64,000 bases of DNA from Tardiphaga robiniae. Its GTDB lineage: Bacteria > Pseudomonadota > Alphaproteobacteria > Rhizobiales > Xanthobacteraceae. The stretch lies in the NCBI RefSeq assembly GCF_001618955.1, contig NZ_LVYV01000001.1, positions 1-64,000 of the forward strand, in the 5' to 3' direction. This document shows positions 54,929 through 64,000 of this stretch, piece by piece (position 1 is the first letter of the stretch; each line of letters begins with the position of its first letter). Below the pieces are notes generated by a model. That model saw only the letters and a program-made list of their open reading frames with translations. It ran no database searches and was not told where the DNA came from. Position numbers and translations under genes: made by a program.

Positions 54929-57232
54929 ATGACTTCCAGGACTTCTATCGGGGGGCGCGACACAGCGGCGCGCAAAGCTTTTCTGATTTCGACGAGCGCG
55001 GCGGCCATCATCACGGCGGGATTTTGCATCGCAGAGCCGGCGATTGCACAGAATGCGAATTCCGGCGCATCGACATTGCCGCCGGTACAGATCGACGCTC
55101 CCAGCGCGCCGCGCGTACGCCGTGCCCAGCCGCAACGCGCCGCATCCGGCCGCGTCGCACGGACACATACCGTTGCGCCGCAGCCGGTTCGCCAGCCGCT
55201 CAGCGTCAACCCTCAGGACGCACAGTCCGGCCAGGTCGGCTACATCACTCGCAATATTTCGAGCGGCACCAGAACCAACACCGCGCTCCTCAACGTGCCG
55301 CAATCAGTCACGGTGCTGACGAAGGAATTCATCCGGGATCAGGATTTCCGCAGCATCGGCGAAGCGGTTCGCTATGTGCCGGGCGTCGTGCCGCATCAGG
55401 GCGAAGGCAATCGCGATGACGTCGTCATCCGCGGGCAGCGCACCAATGCCGACTTCTTCATCGACGGTATTCGCGACGACGTGCAGTATTTCCGCGATCT
55501 CTATAACACCCAGCGCATCGAGGTCCTGAAGGGACCGAATGCCATGATCTTCGGCCGCGGCGGCGGCGGCGGCGTCATCAATCGCGTGCAGAAGGAAGCC
55601 GACGGCGTTTCGATCCGTGAGGTAACTGTTCAGGGCGGATCGTTCGACAACAAGCGCGTGACGATCGATACCGGCGGCGCCGTGAACGAGAATGTCGCGG
55701 CGCGCATCAACGCGATGTATGAGAATTCCGGAACCTATCGCGACTACGGCCACCTCGAGCGTTATGGCATCAATCCGACCGTGACGATTCGCGGCGAGGA
55801 TACCAAGGTCAAGCTCAGCTACGAATATCTGCATGACGACCGCACCGCGGATCGCGGCATCCCGGCACAGGGCACTGTGCCAGCGCCCACGAATGCACGC
55901 CCGACCGTGCCGTTCGCGACCAATGCTTCGACCTTCTTCGGCAATCCGGACCAGAGCTATTCGAAGCAGGACGTCCACATTGCCAACGCCTTCATCGACC
56001 ACGATTTCAATAATGGCCTGACGGTCAAGAACTCGTCACGCTATGCGAACTACGACAAGTTCTACCAGAACGTTTTCCCGACCACGGGAACGTTCGTCAC
56101 CCCCGGCGGCACCGCGTCCATCTCGGCCTACAACAACCTGGCTCAGCGCGAGAACCTGTTCAATCAGACCGACTGGACCTACAAGACCAATACCGGTCCC
56201 GTGCTGCACACGATCGTATTCGGTACCGAGTTCGGACGGCAGAACACTTTCAGCCTTCGCAACACCGGCCAGATCAACGGCGGCGCGACCTTGGTCGTTC
56301 CCGCGTCCAGCCCGACCACCTTTGCCCCGTGGTCGTTCATCCACAACAACGCCTCCGACAACAACTCCTATGCGACGCTCGATATCGCATCGGTCTATAT
56401 TCAGGACCAGATCGAGGTCAGCCGTTACCTGCAGTTCATCGGCGGCGTTCGTTACGATCGCTTCGACCTCACCTCGCAGAACCTCAATCCGGGCGGCACC
56501 GTAGACAGCCGTGTCGACAACCTTGTCTCGCCGCGCGCCGGCGTGATTATCAAGCCGGTCGACAACGTCTCGGTCTATGGCAGCTACAGCATTTCGTATC
56601 TGCCTAGCGCCGGCGACCAGTTCAGCTCGCTGACGCCATCGCTCGCCATCACCGTGCCGGAGAAGTTCATCAACAATGAAGTCGGCGTGAAGTGGGACAT
56701 CACCCCACGGCTGCAGGCCTCCGCGGCAATCTACGACCTCGACCGCGAAAATCAGCGCTTCATTCAGAACGGTCTGGTCGTCGCATTCGGAAAAACCAAC
56801 ACCAAAGGCGCCGAGCTCAGCCTGACCGGTTATGTCACCGATCAGTGGCAAGTCACCGGCGGCTACGCCTACACCGATGCGCGCATCGTCGATGCCAGCT
56901 CCGCCACGATCGTCCCAGGCAACCGCGTCGGCCTGGTGCCGCTCAACACCTTCACCATGTGGAACAAATATCAGTTCAACGACATGTGGGGTGCCGGCCT
57001 CGGTGTCATCCATTACGACGACTTCTTCGCCACGTCGGATGATACTGTGAAGCTGAAAGCCTTCACCCGCGTCGATGCCGCCGTCTACTTCCGGCTCGAC
57101 AAGACGTGGCGTGCCCAGCTGAACATCGAGAACCTGTTCGATACCAGCTACTACGCCACCGCCGATGCGGCCAACAACATCACGCCCGGCTCGCCGCGCG
57201 CGTTCCGGGCATCGGTGACGGCGAACTTCTAA
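54929..57232 (+). CDS. TonB-dependent siderophore receptor
   Basis: A 767-residue outer-membrane receptor that imports a ferric siderophore using TonB energy. The signal segment is residues 15-41 (AFLISTSAAAIITAGFCIAE ... AIAQ). The plug domain has NVPQSVTVLTKEFIRDQ, DDVVIRGQRTNADFFIDGIRD and RIEVLKGPNAMIFGRGGGGGVIN. The C-terminal barrel ends in phenylalanine (ASVTANF), as required for barrel insertion. It resembles the catecholate/ferrichrome group (FhuE/Fiu/BfrD). The ATG at 54929 follows AGGGGCG; an ATG at 54899 is an alternative. Divergent from a two-component system, with an iron-response-like site between. Confidence 0.92.
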   Translation: MTSRTSIGGRDTAARKAFLISTSAAAIITAGFCIAEPAIAQNANSGASTLPPVQIDAPSAPRVRRAQPQRAASGRVARTHTVAPQPVRQPLSVNPQDAQSGQVGYITRNISSGTRTNTALLNVPQSVTVLTKEFIRDQDFRSIGEAVRYVPGVVPHQGEGNRDDVVIRGQRTNADFFIDGIRDDVQYFRDLYNTQRIEVLKGPNAMIFGRGGGGGVINRVQKEADGVSIREVTVQGGSFDNKRVTIDTGGAVNENVAARINAMYENSGTYRDYGHLERYGINPTVTIRGEDTKVKLSYEYLHDDRTADRGIPAQGTVPAPTNARPTVPFATNASTFFGNPDQSYSKQDVHIANAFIDHDFNNGLTVKNSSRYANYDKFYQNVFPTTGTFVTPGGTASISAYNNLAQRENLFNQTDWTYKTNTGPVLHTIVFGTEFGRQNTFSLRNTGQINGGATLVVPASSPTTFAPWSFIHNNASDNNSYATLDIASVYIQDQIEVSRYLQFIGGVRYDRFDLTSQNLNPGGTVDSRVDNLVSPRAGVIIKPVDNVSVYGSYSISYLPSAGDQFSSLTPSLAITVPEKFINNEVGVKWDITPRLQASAAIYDLDRENQRFIQNGLVVAFGKTNTKGAELSLTGYVTDQWQVTGGYAYTDARIVDASSATIVPGNRVGLVPLNTFTMWNKYQFNDMWGAGLGVIHYDDFFATSDDTVKLKAFTRVDAAVYFRLDKTWRAQLNIENLFDTSYYATADAANNITPGSPRAFRASVTANF

Positions 57233-57398
57233 GAGCTCTAGAGATCGGGCCGCAGGTAAGCCGTTGCTTATCTGCGGCCCACTTAAATCTGGAATCAATC
57301 TAATCTTTTGTCCACGCGACGTTCAGTCACTGACATTCGAACGCCCACTGCGCTACTCCACCTGACATTGTAGATACGCCCCTTGCCGGAGCCATTTC

Positions 57399-58415
57399 AT
57401 GATCAAGCATCACGCCCTTGCCACCGCCGTCCTCTTCGCCGCCCTTGGCTCATCCGCGCTCCAGGCAGCGGAAGAAGTCAACGTCTATACCTATCGCGAA
57501 ACCAAGCTCGTGCAGCCGATCTTCGAGGCCTTCACCAAGGACACCGGCGTGAAGGTCAATGTGATCTCGGCGAGCTCAGGCCTCGAGCAGCGCATGAAGG
57601 CCGAAGGCGTCAACAGCCCGGCGGACGTACTGCTGACGGTAGATATCGGCCGCATCGATGAAGCCGTGCAGGCGGGCGTGACGCAACCGATGAAATCCGA
57701 GGTGATCGAGAAGGTCGTGCCGGCGCAATATCGCGATCCCGACGGCCACTGGGCCGGCATTTCGATGCGCGCTCGCGTGATCTATGCGTCGAAGGATCGC
57801 GTCAAGCAGGACGCCATCACCTATGAGGAACTGGCCGATCCGAAGTGGAAGGGCAAGATCTGCATCCGCTCCGGCCAGCACATCTACAATAACGGGCTGT
57901 TCGCCGCCTATGTCGCCAAGCACGGCGAAGCCAAGGCCGAGGAATGGCTGCGCGGCGTGAAGGCCAATCTGGCGCAGAAGCCCTCGGGCGGCGACCGCGA
58001 AACCGCGCGGGACGTTGCGGCCGGCAAATGCGATCTCGGTATCGGCAACACCTATTACTGGGCGCTGATGATGAATGCCGATCCCGACAAAAAGCCCTGG
58101 GCGGAAGCCACCAAAGTGATCCTGCCGACCTTCGAAGGCGGCGGGACCCATGTGAACCTGTCCGGCGTGCTGCTGGCCAAACATGCGCCGAACAAGGCCA
58201 ACGCCATGAAACTAATCGAATGGCTCGCCGGCGAGCATGCCCAGCAGGTCTATGCCGACGCCAATTATGAATATCCCGTGCGCGCCGGCATCACTGTGAA
58301 CCCGACGATCGCGGGCTATGGCAAGCTCAATGCCGATCCGATGCCCATCGCCAAGATTGCCGCCAACCGCAAAGCCGCGTCGACGCTGGTGGACAAGGTC
58401 GGATTTGATAATTGA
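57399..58415 (+). CDS. Ferric iron ABC transporter substrate-binding protein (FbpA/FutA-like)
   Basis: A 338-residue periplasmic Fe(III)-binding protein. The signal peptide is residues 1-23 (ending LQA before AEEVNVYTYRE). The ferric-binding paired tyrosines are seen in GNTYYWALM, and an ADVLLTVDIGRIDEA motif and GGTHVNLSGVLL are typical. It takes ferric iron released in the periplasm and passes it to the permease encoded at 58580-60220. The 165-base gap between the two genes holds a large inverted repeat. It follows the TonB receptor by 166 bases, so iron import steps are grouped. Confidence 0.92.
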   Translation: MIKHHALATAVLFAALGSSALQAAEEVNVYTYRETKLVQPIFEAFTKDTGVKVNVISASSGLEQRMKAEGVNSPADVLLTVDIGRIDEAVQAGVTQPMKSEVIEKVVPAQYRDPDGHWAGISMRARVIYASKDRVKQDAITYEELADPKWKGKICIRSGQHIYNNGLFAAYVAKHGEAKAEEWLRGVKANLAQKPSGGDRETARDVAAGKCDLGIGNTYYWALMMNADPDKKPWAEATKVILPTFEGGGTHVNLSGVLLAKHAPNKANAMKLIEWLAGEHAQQVYADANYEYPVRAGITVNPTIAGYGKLNADPMPIAKIAANRKAASTLVDKVGFDN

Positions 58416-58429
58416 GGGTCACTGTCCAC

Positions 58430-58546
58430 GTCGTCCCCGCGCAGGCGGGGACCAATAGTCTCCGAAGTAAAAATGAATCACTGGAACGGCCACAACGTCG
58501 AACCGAACCTTCGGTGTGTATGGGTCCCCGCCTGCGCGGGGACGAC
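58430..58546. repeat. 24-base inverted repeat within the iron ABC locus
   Basis: Arms at 58430-58453 (GTCGTCCCCGCGCAGG, continuing CGGGGACC) and 58523-58546 are exact reverse complements, separated by 69 bases. Each arm is itself nearly palindromic. Similar elements are common between genes in the Bradyrhizobium group. It could fold into a long hairpin between the two genes of the transporter. Confidence 0.85.
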
Positions 58547-58579
58547 ATGCGGAGAAAACCTGCGTAGCTTAATTCTCCC

Positions 58580-60220
58580 GTGACCCTCTCCCGCACCGAA
58601 CTCACAGCAATCCTCATTGCACTCGCGACCACGCTCCTCGTGGCTGCGCCTGTCATCAGCATCGCGCTACTGGCGCTGCAGCCGGAGCCTGAGCTTTGGC
58701 AGCATCTGATCGCCTATGTATTGCCGCAGGCGCTGCGCGACACCGCAGCCCTCCTGATCGGCGTCGGTATCGTTACGCTCGCGGTCGGTGCCGGCACCGC
58801 ATGGCTGGTCTCGGCGCACGATTTCCCCGGCCGCGCGCTCATGCTCTGGCTCTTGCCGCTGCCGCTGGCGATTCCGACCTATCTCGCCGCTTACGTCTAT
58901 GTGGACCTGTTCGAGCCACTGGGTCTCGTCCATCGCGCATTGGCAACGGCAATGTCGTTGCCCGGCGCGATCGCGTGGCTGCCGAGCCTGCGTTCGTTGC
59001 CCGGCGCCGTCTTCGTGATCGGCATCGTGTTGTATCCTTACGTCTATCTCTCGGCCCGCGCGATGTTCCAGCATCGCAGCGCCGATTTTGCTGAAGCCGC
59101 GAAGATACTCGGTGCGGATCGCTGGACGACGTTCCGCCGTGTCTCGCTACCGATGGCGCGCCCCGCCCTCGCTGTGGGCCTCGCACTGGTATCGCTGGAA
59201 ACGCTGAACGATATCGGCGCCAGCGAATATCTGGGCATTCGCACGCTCACCGTCTCGGTTTTCACGACCTGGCTCAACCGCGGCAGTCTTGCAGGTGCTG
59301 CGCAGCTGTCATTGTTCATGCTCGCCATCGTCGGGGTGCTGATCGCCATCGAGCGCTTCGGCCGCCGCGAAGGCAGCGTGGAATTCTCTTCGGAGAATCC
59401 GCGGTTGGCACCGCGCACGCCTTTGACGGGCGCATACGGATGGCTTGCTTTCACCGCCTGTCTCATCCCTGCCCTGCTCGGCTTCGCCGTGCCCTTGCTC
59501 TATCTGCTGCGTGAGAGCCTGCGCCGCGGTCTGCTATCGATGGAAACGACGGTTTGGCGCGATGCCGGCCACACCATAGCGCTGGCCGCAATTGCCACGG
59601 GAGCCGCGCTGCTTCTCGGGCTCGTGGTGATCGTCGCTCAGCGCTGGCGTGGTTCGCGGCTGACCAACCTGTCGGTCGCTGTCGCCCAGACCGGCTATGC
59701 GCTGCCCGGAACGGTGCTGGCGCTGGGTCTGCTGACGCCGGTGCTGTTCATCGACAATGGATTCAGCAAGCTCGCCGGATGGCTCAGTCTCGCATCGCCC
59801 GGGCTTGTCATGGTCGGCTCCGGCGCCGCCGTGGTGATCGCCTATGTGATCCGGTTCCTGGCGGTGCCGACCGGTTTCATCAAGGCCGGCTTCGAGCACA
59901 TTCCCGTCGATTACGACGACAGCGCCCGCGCCGCCGGCGCGCCGGCAATCACCACACTGCGCGTGATTCAACTGCCGCTATTGCGTCCGGCATTGTTCGG
60001 CGCTGTCATCGTCGTCTTCGTAGATTGCCTGAAGGAATTGCCCGCAACGCTGTTACTGCGACCGCTCAATGTCGAAACGCTGGCGACTTCGATCTATCAA
60101 TATGCGAGCCGTGGCAGCTTTGAAGAAGGCGCCCTGGCCGCACTTCTCATCGTCGCTGCCAGCATCGGCCCGGTGGTCTGGCTGACACGCTTTGCAGATG
60201 TGCCGCAGGGGCCAGTGTAA
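58580..60220 (+). CDS. Ferric iron ABC transporter permease (FbpB-like, fused two-domain)
   Basis: A 546-residue inner-membrane permease with about 12 membrane segments, made of two fused permease domains as in FbpB/SfuB. Each half has an ATPase-docking EAA loop: EAAKILGADRWTTFRRVSLP in the first and DSARAAGAPAITTLRVIQLPL in the second. The GTG start at 58580 (MTLSRTELTA) has no strong ribosome site. No ATP-binding partner follows; the next gene is on the opposite strand and unrelated. The partner ATPase must be encoded elsewhere or be shared. Confidence 0.92.
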   Translation: MTLSRTELTAILIALATTLLVAAPVISIALLALQPEPELWQHLIAYVLPQALRDTAALLIGVGIVTLAVGAGTAWLVSAHDFPGRALMLWLLPLPLAIPTYLAAYVYVDLFEPLGLVHRALATAMSLPGAIAWLPSLRSLPGAVFVIGIVLYPYVYLSARAMFQHRSADFAEAAKILGADRWTTFRRVSLPMARPALAVGLALVSLETLNDIGASEYLGIRTLTVSVFTTWLNRGSLAGAAQLSLFMLAIVGVLIAIERFGRREGSVEFSSENPRLAPRTPLTGAYGWLAFTACLIPALLGFAVPLLYLLRESLRRGLLSMETTVWRDAGHTIALAAIATGAALLLGLVVIVAQRWRGSRLTNLSVAVAQTGYALPGTVLALGLLTPVLFIDNGFSKLAGWLSLASPGLVMVGSGAAVVIAYVIRFLAVPTGFIKAGFEHIPVDYDDSARAAGAPAITTLRVIQLPLLRPALFGAVIVVFVDCLKELPATLLLRPLNVETLATSIYQYASRGSFEEGALAALLIVAASIGPVVWLTRFADVPQGPV

Positions 60221-60225
60221 CGCGC

Positions 60226-61290
60226 TTACGCAATCGGGACCTGACCGCTTTTGCGTGACTCCGCAAAGATCGCCCAGGCCGCCACGAACATCGCTGCAAT
60301 GACGGGACCGACGACAAAGCCATTGAGGCCCAGCGCATCGATGCCCCCAAGCGTCGCGATCAGCACCAGATAATCCGGCAGCTTGGTATCCTTGCCCACC
60401 AGCATCGGCCGCAGGATGTTGTCGACCAAACCAATGACGAGAAATCCATAGGCAATCAGGATCACGCCCTGAACGACCGAGCCCGTAGCCAGCAGATAGA
60501 GCGCGACCGGCATCCAGACGAGGCCAGCGCCCACCGCCGGCAACAGCGACAGGAACGCCATCAACACGGCCCAGAGCAGCGCGGCGTTGATGCCAAGGAT
60601 CGAGAAGATCAGCCCGCCGAGCGCACCCTGCGCCAGTGCGACCAGAATGCCGCCCTTCACCGTGGCCCGAATGACCACCGTGAACTTCTCCATCAGATCG
60701 TCACGTAACTCCGGCCGCAGCGGAATCGCATTCTTCACACGCTGCGACAACGCCTCGCCATCCTTGAACAGGAAGAACAGCAGATAGAGCATGATGCCGA
60801 GATTGATGATGAAGTCGAACGTGCTTTGGCCGATGTTCAGCGCCTGGGTGGCGATGTACTGACTGCCCTGGACCAGACCGTTCGAGATTTTCTCCTGTAG
60901 GCCGCCGAGATTGGCAATCCCGAAACGGTCGAGCAGGCTCTTGGCCCATTGCGGCGCTGCATCGAGAATCTGCTGCAGGAATCGCGCGAGATTGAATTCG
61001 CCTGATTTCATCTTGCCGACGACAGCCGCCGCTTCCTGCGCCAGCGATGCGCCAACCACTGTCAGCGGCAAGATCACGATCAGCACGATCAATCCCACGG
61101 TGAGCAAGGCGGCCGAGTTTGGATGCTTTGGCATCCGGCGCTCCACCCGCCGATGCATCGGCGCGAACATGATCGCGATGACGACGCCCCACAGGATCGC
61201 GCTGTAGAACGAGCTCATGATCCAGCCGAAGGCCAGCGTGACCACGACGATCAGAAGCAGGAAGAAACGGTCCTCGAGACTGGCGCGCAT
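60226..61290 (-). CDS. AI-2E family transporter (PF01594)
   Basis: A 354-residue inner-membrane protein with about eight hydrophobic segments and a large amphipathic region, the layout of TqsA/YdiK-like AI-2E exporters or ion antiporters. Family features are AILWGVVIAIMFAPMHRRVERR near the N-terminus and the C-terminal LVIGLVDNILRPMLVGKDTKLPDYLVLIATLGG motif. The role varies (autoinducer-2 export, sodium or potassium/proton exchange), so the substrate is open. It converges with the iron permease gene, ends 6 bases away from it, and is followed upstream by a Rhizobiales repeat. Confidence 0.88.
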   Translation of the reverse strand: MRASLEDRFFLLLIVVVTLAFGWIMSSFYSAILWGVVIAIMFAPMHRRVERRMPKHPNSAALLTVGLIVLIVILPLTVVGASLAQEAAAVVGKMKSGEFNLARFLQQILDAAPQWAKSLLDRFGIANLGGLQEKISNGLVQGSQYIATQALNIGQSTFDFIINLGIMLYLLFFLFKDGEALSQRVKNAIPLRPELRDDLMEKFTVVIRATVKGGILVALAQGALGGLIFSILGINAALLWAVLMAFLSLLPAVGAGLVWMPVALYLLATGSVVQGVILIAYGFLVIGLVDNILRPMLVGKDTKLPDYLVLIATLGGIDALGLNGFVVGPVIAAMFVAAWAIFAESRKSGQVPIA

Positions 61291-61302
61291 GTCGGCTTCC
61301 TA

Positions 61303-61350
61303 GAGCATGATCCGGAAAAGTGGAAACCGGTTTTCCGAAAGATCATGCTC
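61303..61350. repeat. Rhizobiales-type palindromic intergenic element
   Basis: GAGCATGATC (61303-61312) and GATCATGCTC (61341-61350) are perfect arms; the centre carries CCGGAAAAGTGGAAACCGG and TTTTCCGAAA, forming nested stems. The same family of elements is widely spread in Bradyrhizobium and relatives. Confidence 0.85.
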
Positions 61351-61435
61351 AACTAAAGAGATGAGAAGGCAGATACTAACACGAATGCCCGGCACGAGGC
61401 CGGGCATCAGGTCAACGTTCGGAGCGCGCGATCGT

Positions 61436-62086
61436 TCAGGTGTTGGTCAGCGCGACCCGGAATTCAGCTTCGGTATTGGCCTTCACCTCATCAAGCGTCA
61501 CGCCATCGGCGAGTTCGATCAGGGCCATGCCGTCATTGCCGTGCTTGTCGATGGTGAACACCGCCAGATCGGTCACGACCATGTCGACGACGCGCTCGCC
61601 GGTCAGCGGCAGGTTGCAGCTCTTCAGCAGCTTGGCGCCATCCTTGGCAGAATGTTCCATCACCACGACGACGCGCTTCACACCAGCGACAAGGTCCATC
61701 GCCCCGCCCATGCCCTTCACCATCTTACCGGGGATCATCCAGTTGGCGAGATCGCCATTCTGGGCCACCTGCATGGCGCCGAGGATCGACAGGTCGATAT
61801 GGCCGCCGCGGACCATGCCGAAGGAATCCGCCGATGAGAAATAGCTGGTCTCCGGCAGTTCGGTTACGGTCTGCTTGCCGGCATTGATGAGGTCTGGATC
61901 TTCGTCGCCCTCATATGGGAAAGGGCCCATGCCGAGCATGCCGTTCTCGCTCTGCAGCTGAACGTCGACGCCTTCGGGAATGTAGTTTGACACCAGCGTC
62001 GGAATACCGATGCCGAGATTGACGTAATATCCGTCGCGCAGTTCTTTAGCCGCGCGCGCTGCCATTTGATCACGGGTCCAAGCCAT
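61436..62086 (-). CDS. scoB: 3-oxoacid CoA-transferase subunit B
   Basis: A 216-residue subunit of succinyl-CoA:3-ketoacid CoA-transferase, which activates acetoacetate or related acids by CoA exchange. Family features: [17 protein letters not shown], the catalytic glutamate in [26 protein letters not shown] and DLAVFTIDK. The ATG at 62086 follows CAGGAGAGAACG. It is paired with scoA 28 bases upstream in the same operon. Likely role: acetoacetate or polyhydroxybutyrate breakdown, consistent with the phasin genes elsewhere in the window. Confidence 0.94.
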   Translation of the reverse strand: MAWTRDQMAARAAKELRDGYYVNLGIGIPTLVSNYIPEGVDVQLQSENGMLGMGPFPYEGDEDPDLINAGKQTVTELPETSYFSSADSFGMVRGGHIDLSILGAMQVAQNGDLANWMIPGKMVKGMGGAMDLVAGVKRVVVVMEHSAKDGAKLLKSCNLPLTGERVVDMVVTDLAVFTIDKHGNDGMALIELADGVTLDEVKANTEAEFRVALTNT

Positions 62087-62114
62087 CGTTCTCTCCTGTT
62101 TTTGCTTTTGGCGG

Positions 62115-62819
62115 TTACGCGGGACGCTGACGCGAGGTGACTTTTTCGATCCGCTTCTTGCCGGTACCAACCTCGACAATGCGCTTCACGAAGATGCCCG
62201 GCGTATGAATATGATCCGGATCGATTTCGCCAGCCGGCACCAGATGCTCGACTTCCGCAATGGTGATCTTGGCGGCGGTCGCCATCATCGGGTTAAAGTT
62301 GCGGGCGGTCTTGCGATAGACGAGGTTGCCTGCGGTATCGCCCTTCCAGGCGTGCACGATGGCAATGTCGGCAAACAGACCACGCTCGAGCATGTAGGTC
62401 TCGCCATTGAATTCCATGGTCGGCTTGCCTTCCGAGATCAGCGTGCCAACGCCGGTCTTGGTGTAAAAGCCCGGGATGCCCGCACCGCCGGCACGGATGC
62501 GCTCGGCCAGCGTACCCTGCGGGGAGAATTCGAGTTCCAGTTCGCCGGCCAGATACTGCTGGGCGAACAGCTTGTTCTCGCCGACATAGGACGAGATCAT
62601 CTTCTTGATCTGGCGGGTTTCCAGCAGGCGAGACAGGCCGATGCCGTCAACGCCGGCGTTATTGGACACCACGGTGAGGTCCTTGACCCCGGAATCGCGC
62701 AAGGCGTCCGACAGGTCCTCGGCAATGCCGCAGAGGCCGAAGCCGCCGGACATGATCATCATGCCGTCCTTGAGAATGCCGTCGAGTGCCGATTTGGCGT
62801 CGGGGTAGACCTTGTTCAT
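62115..62819 (-). CDS. scoA: 3-oxoacid CoA-transferase subunit A
   Basis: A 234-residue partner of ScoB. Family features: [16 protein letters not shown], the [15 protein letters not shown] loop, and [39 protein letters not shown]. First gene of the scoAB operon; the upstream region 62820-63051 holds the promoter and no other gene. Substrates could also be 3-oxoadipate-like acids, but the sequence fits the succinyl-CoA:acetoacetate type better. Confidence 0.94.
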   Translation of the reverse strand: MNKVYPDAKSALDGILKDGMMIMSGGFGLCGIAEDLSDALRDSGVKDLTVVSNNAGVDGIGLSRLLETRQIKKMISSYVGENKLFAQQYLAGELELEFSPQGTLAERIRAGGAGIPGFYTKTGVGTLISEGKPTMEFNGETYMLERGLFADIAIVHAWKGDTAGNLVYRKTARNFNPMMATAAKITIAEVEHLVPAGEIDPDHIHTPGIFVKRIVEVGTGKKRIEKVTSRQRPA

Positions 62820-63051
62820 GGGAATCGACCTGATGCAGGAATGCGCTGAGAACCCAGCGGGCGCGGGCGGCTATGTCGTGGATTATTAGGCGGAAACTCC
62901 GCGGCAGGTCAATCGCGGGGGACTGCGACCCCATCACCCCCGCTATGGCCTTGAAAGCGTCAAGAAAACCCTTCAAATTGAGGGCCTTGGACGTGGGCGC
63001 ACATGGATGCCGCCCCGCTATGTGTGACCACCAACCAACCCGGATAGTTCA

Positions 63052-64000
63052 TTGACGAGTGCCCAAGGAATAAGACGCCTGGGGATGCCGATTGCGGCGC
63101 TCCTGGGTGTTGCAGTGATCGGGCTGTTTGCCATGTCGTGGCTGCTCAACCGCGATACGTTGCGTCATGCCGTGGAGGCACAGATCCGTGCCGTGACCGG
63201 GCTGGACTTCGTCGTCAACGGCGCGGTGGATGTCTCGGTCTTTCCGGGCAGCTATGTCTCGTTTCACGATGTCGGCCTGAAAGGCGGCGGGTCGATCGAT
63301 CCCGCTTTGACGGTTGATGTGCTGACGGCCAATCTGCGGCTATTGCCGCTGCTGCTGCAGCGCTTCGAGATCGCCGACATGATGATGCTGCGGCCACGTA
63401 TCCGCGTGATCCGCGAGGCCTCCGGCGAAAGCAACTGGACGCCATTCATCGAGTCCATCGCCCGCACCATGAGGCCAGGCGCTGAACAGCCACTATCCTT
63501 CTCCGAGATCCGCATCCAGGACGGCGTGCTGCATTATCAGGACCCGCATAACACCGAGCGTCTCGGCGACATCGACCTCTCACTGGCCTGGCCATCGATC
63601 TCGCGCTCATTCGCTGCAACCGGCCAGTTCGACTGGCGCGGCGAACGCATCGACGGCAGCCTCAGCGTCAGCGACTTCATTGCCGCACTGTCCGGTGAGC
63701 GCTCCGGCGTCAAGGCACGCATCGCCGGTGCGCCGATCAAGCTGGCCTTCGACGGCACCGTCGCCAACAAGGCCAGTCTGGTCATGGAAGGCACGCTGAC
63801 CGCTGACAGCATGTCGCTGCGCAATGCGCTGCGCTGGGTCGGTCAGGCACCGCCCGGCTCCGGCGGTTTCGGCCGCTTTGCCCTGAAAGCGCGTGCCAGC
63901 CTGGTCGGTCCGTCGATCGCGCTGACCAACGTCAATGTCGAGCTCGACGGCAACAGCGCCGAAGGCGTCATGACCTACAGCAACACCGGCCGTCAGACGC
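63052..64000 (+). CDS. AsmA family protein (N-terminal part, runs off the window)
   Basis: An open frame of more than 316 codons that continues past the right edge. The N-terminus has a basic stretch and one membrane anchor (LGMPIAALLGVAVIGLFAMS), followed by the AsmA pattern: FVVNGAVDVSVFPGSYVSFHDVGLKG, then LPLLLQRFEIADMMMLRPRI and ASGESNWTPF. AsmA proteins are anchored in the inner membrane and project into the periplasm, where they affect phospholipid transport to the outer membrane. The start is uncertain: TTG 63052 or ATG 63085. Confidence 0.85.
   Translation, partial: MTSAQGIRRLGMPIAALLGVAVIGLFAMSWLLNRDTLRHAVEAQIRAVTGLDFVVNGAVDVSVFPGSYVSFHDVGLKGGGSIDPALTVDVLTANLRLLPLLLQRFEIADMMMLRPRIRVIREASGESNWTPFIESIARTMRPGAEQPLSFSEIRIQDGVLHYQDPHNTERLGDIDLSLAWPSISRSFAATGQFDWRGERIDGSLSVSDFIAALSGERSGVKARIAGAPIKLAFDGTVANKASLVMEGTLTADSMSLRNALRWVGQAPPGSGGFGRFALKARASLVGPSIALTNVNVELDGNSAEGVMTYSNTGRQT

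Overview
The window is high-GC alphaproteobacterial chromosome, most like the Bradyrhizobium / Rhodopseudomonas / Afipia group (Nitrobacteraceae). This rests on the gene content: a cysteine-containing FixK/FnrN/AadR-type regulator, NnrS with pseudoazurin and an NnrR-type regulator, paired phasins, many tripartite tricarboxylate (TTT) components, a PdhS/DivJ-like kinase, a tRNA-His without an encoded G-1, and the short palindromic intergenic repeats typical of that group. No phage, insertion sequence, CRISPR array or rRNA was seen.

Layout. (1) 0.2-6.2 kb: a catabolic and uptake locus. A cyclase-family hydrolase and a fumarylacetoacetate hydrolase (FAH)-family enzyme lie opposite an operon for a NitT/TauT-type ABC importer with a GntR regulator inside it. 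Palindromic repeats flank the locus. (2) 6.4-9.6 kb: phosphoglucomutase, then an oxygen-sensing Fnr-type regulator with a 34-residue membrane protein, facing a small gene across two Fnr boxes. (3) 9.7-12.5 kb: a secreted RTX-type calcium-binding protein, a 540-base gap and a small membrane protein. (4) 12.5-16.5 kb: a tctC-tctB-tctA-lysR operon. (5) 16.9-18.6 kb: three VOC-fold proteins around tRNA-Met. (6) 18.7-25.2 kb: a second GntR regulator opposite a five-gene aromatic-ring-cleavage cluster (decarboxylase, extradiol dioxygenase, FAD hydroxylase, FAH enzyme, TTT binding protein). (7) 25.3-28.6 kb: dps with a general-stress-type promoter, a methyltransferase, a tRNA-like sequence, and an ArsR/MFS pair with two identical operators. 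(8) 28.8-36.2 kb: housekeeping genes carB, greA, doxX, lrp, trxB and lysR. (9) 36.3-39.2 kb: a candidate sRNA and a copper ATPase/CsoR pair with a palindromic operator. (10) 39.5-50 kb: an MHYT-GGDEF-EAL protein, an orphan ParA, small envelope proteins, an SGNH hydrolase, tRNA-His, two phasins and a large PAS kinase. (11) 50-52.6 kb: a nitric-oxide-response locus (nnrS, pseudoazurin, nnrR), with nnrR cut by an in-frame amber codon. (12) 52.6-60.2 kb: a two-component system opposite a TonB siderophore receptor, then a ferric-iron ABC binding protein and permease. (13) 60.2-64 kb: an AI-2E family exporter, scoAB and the start of an AsmA-family gene.

How the parts fit: most accessory loci pair a catabolic or transport operon with its own regulator facing it across a short AT-rich or palindromic control region. 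The organism looks like a metabolically versatile soil or rhizosphere bacterium that takes up and degrades aromatic acids, stores polyhydroxyalkanoate, and responds to low oxygen and nitric oxide. Enzyme substrates are inferred from family and context; none can be read directly from sequence. The strongest unexpected signals are the amber codon in nnrR, the tRNA-like sequence at 26861-26936, the dps-tail copy at 18617-18701, and the hairpin directly ahead of carB.
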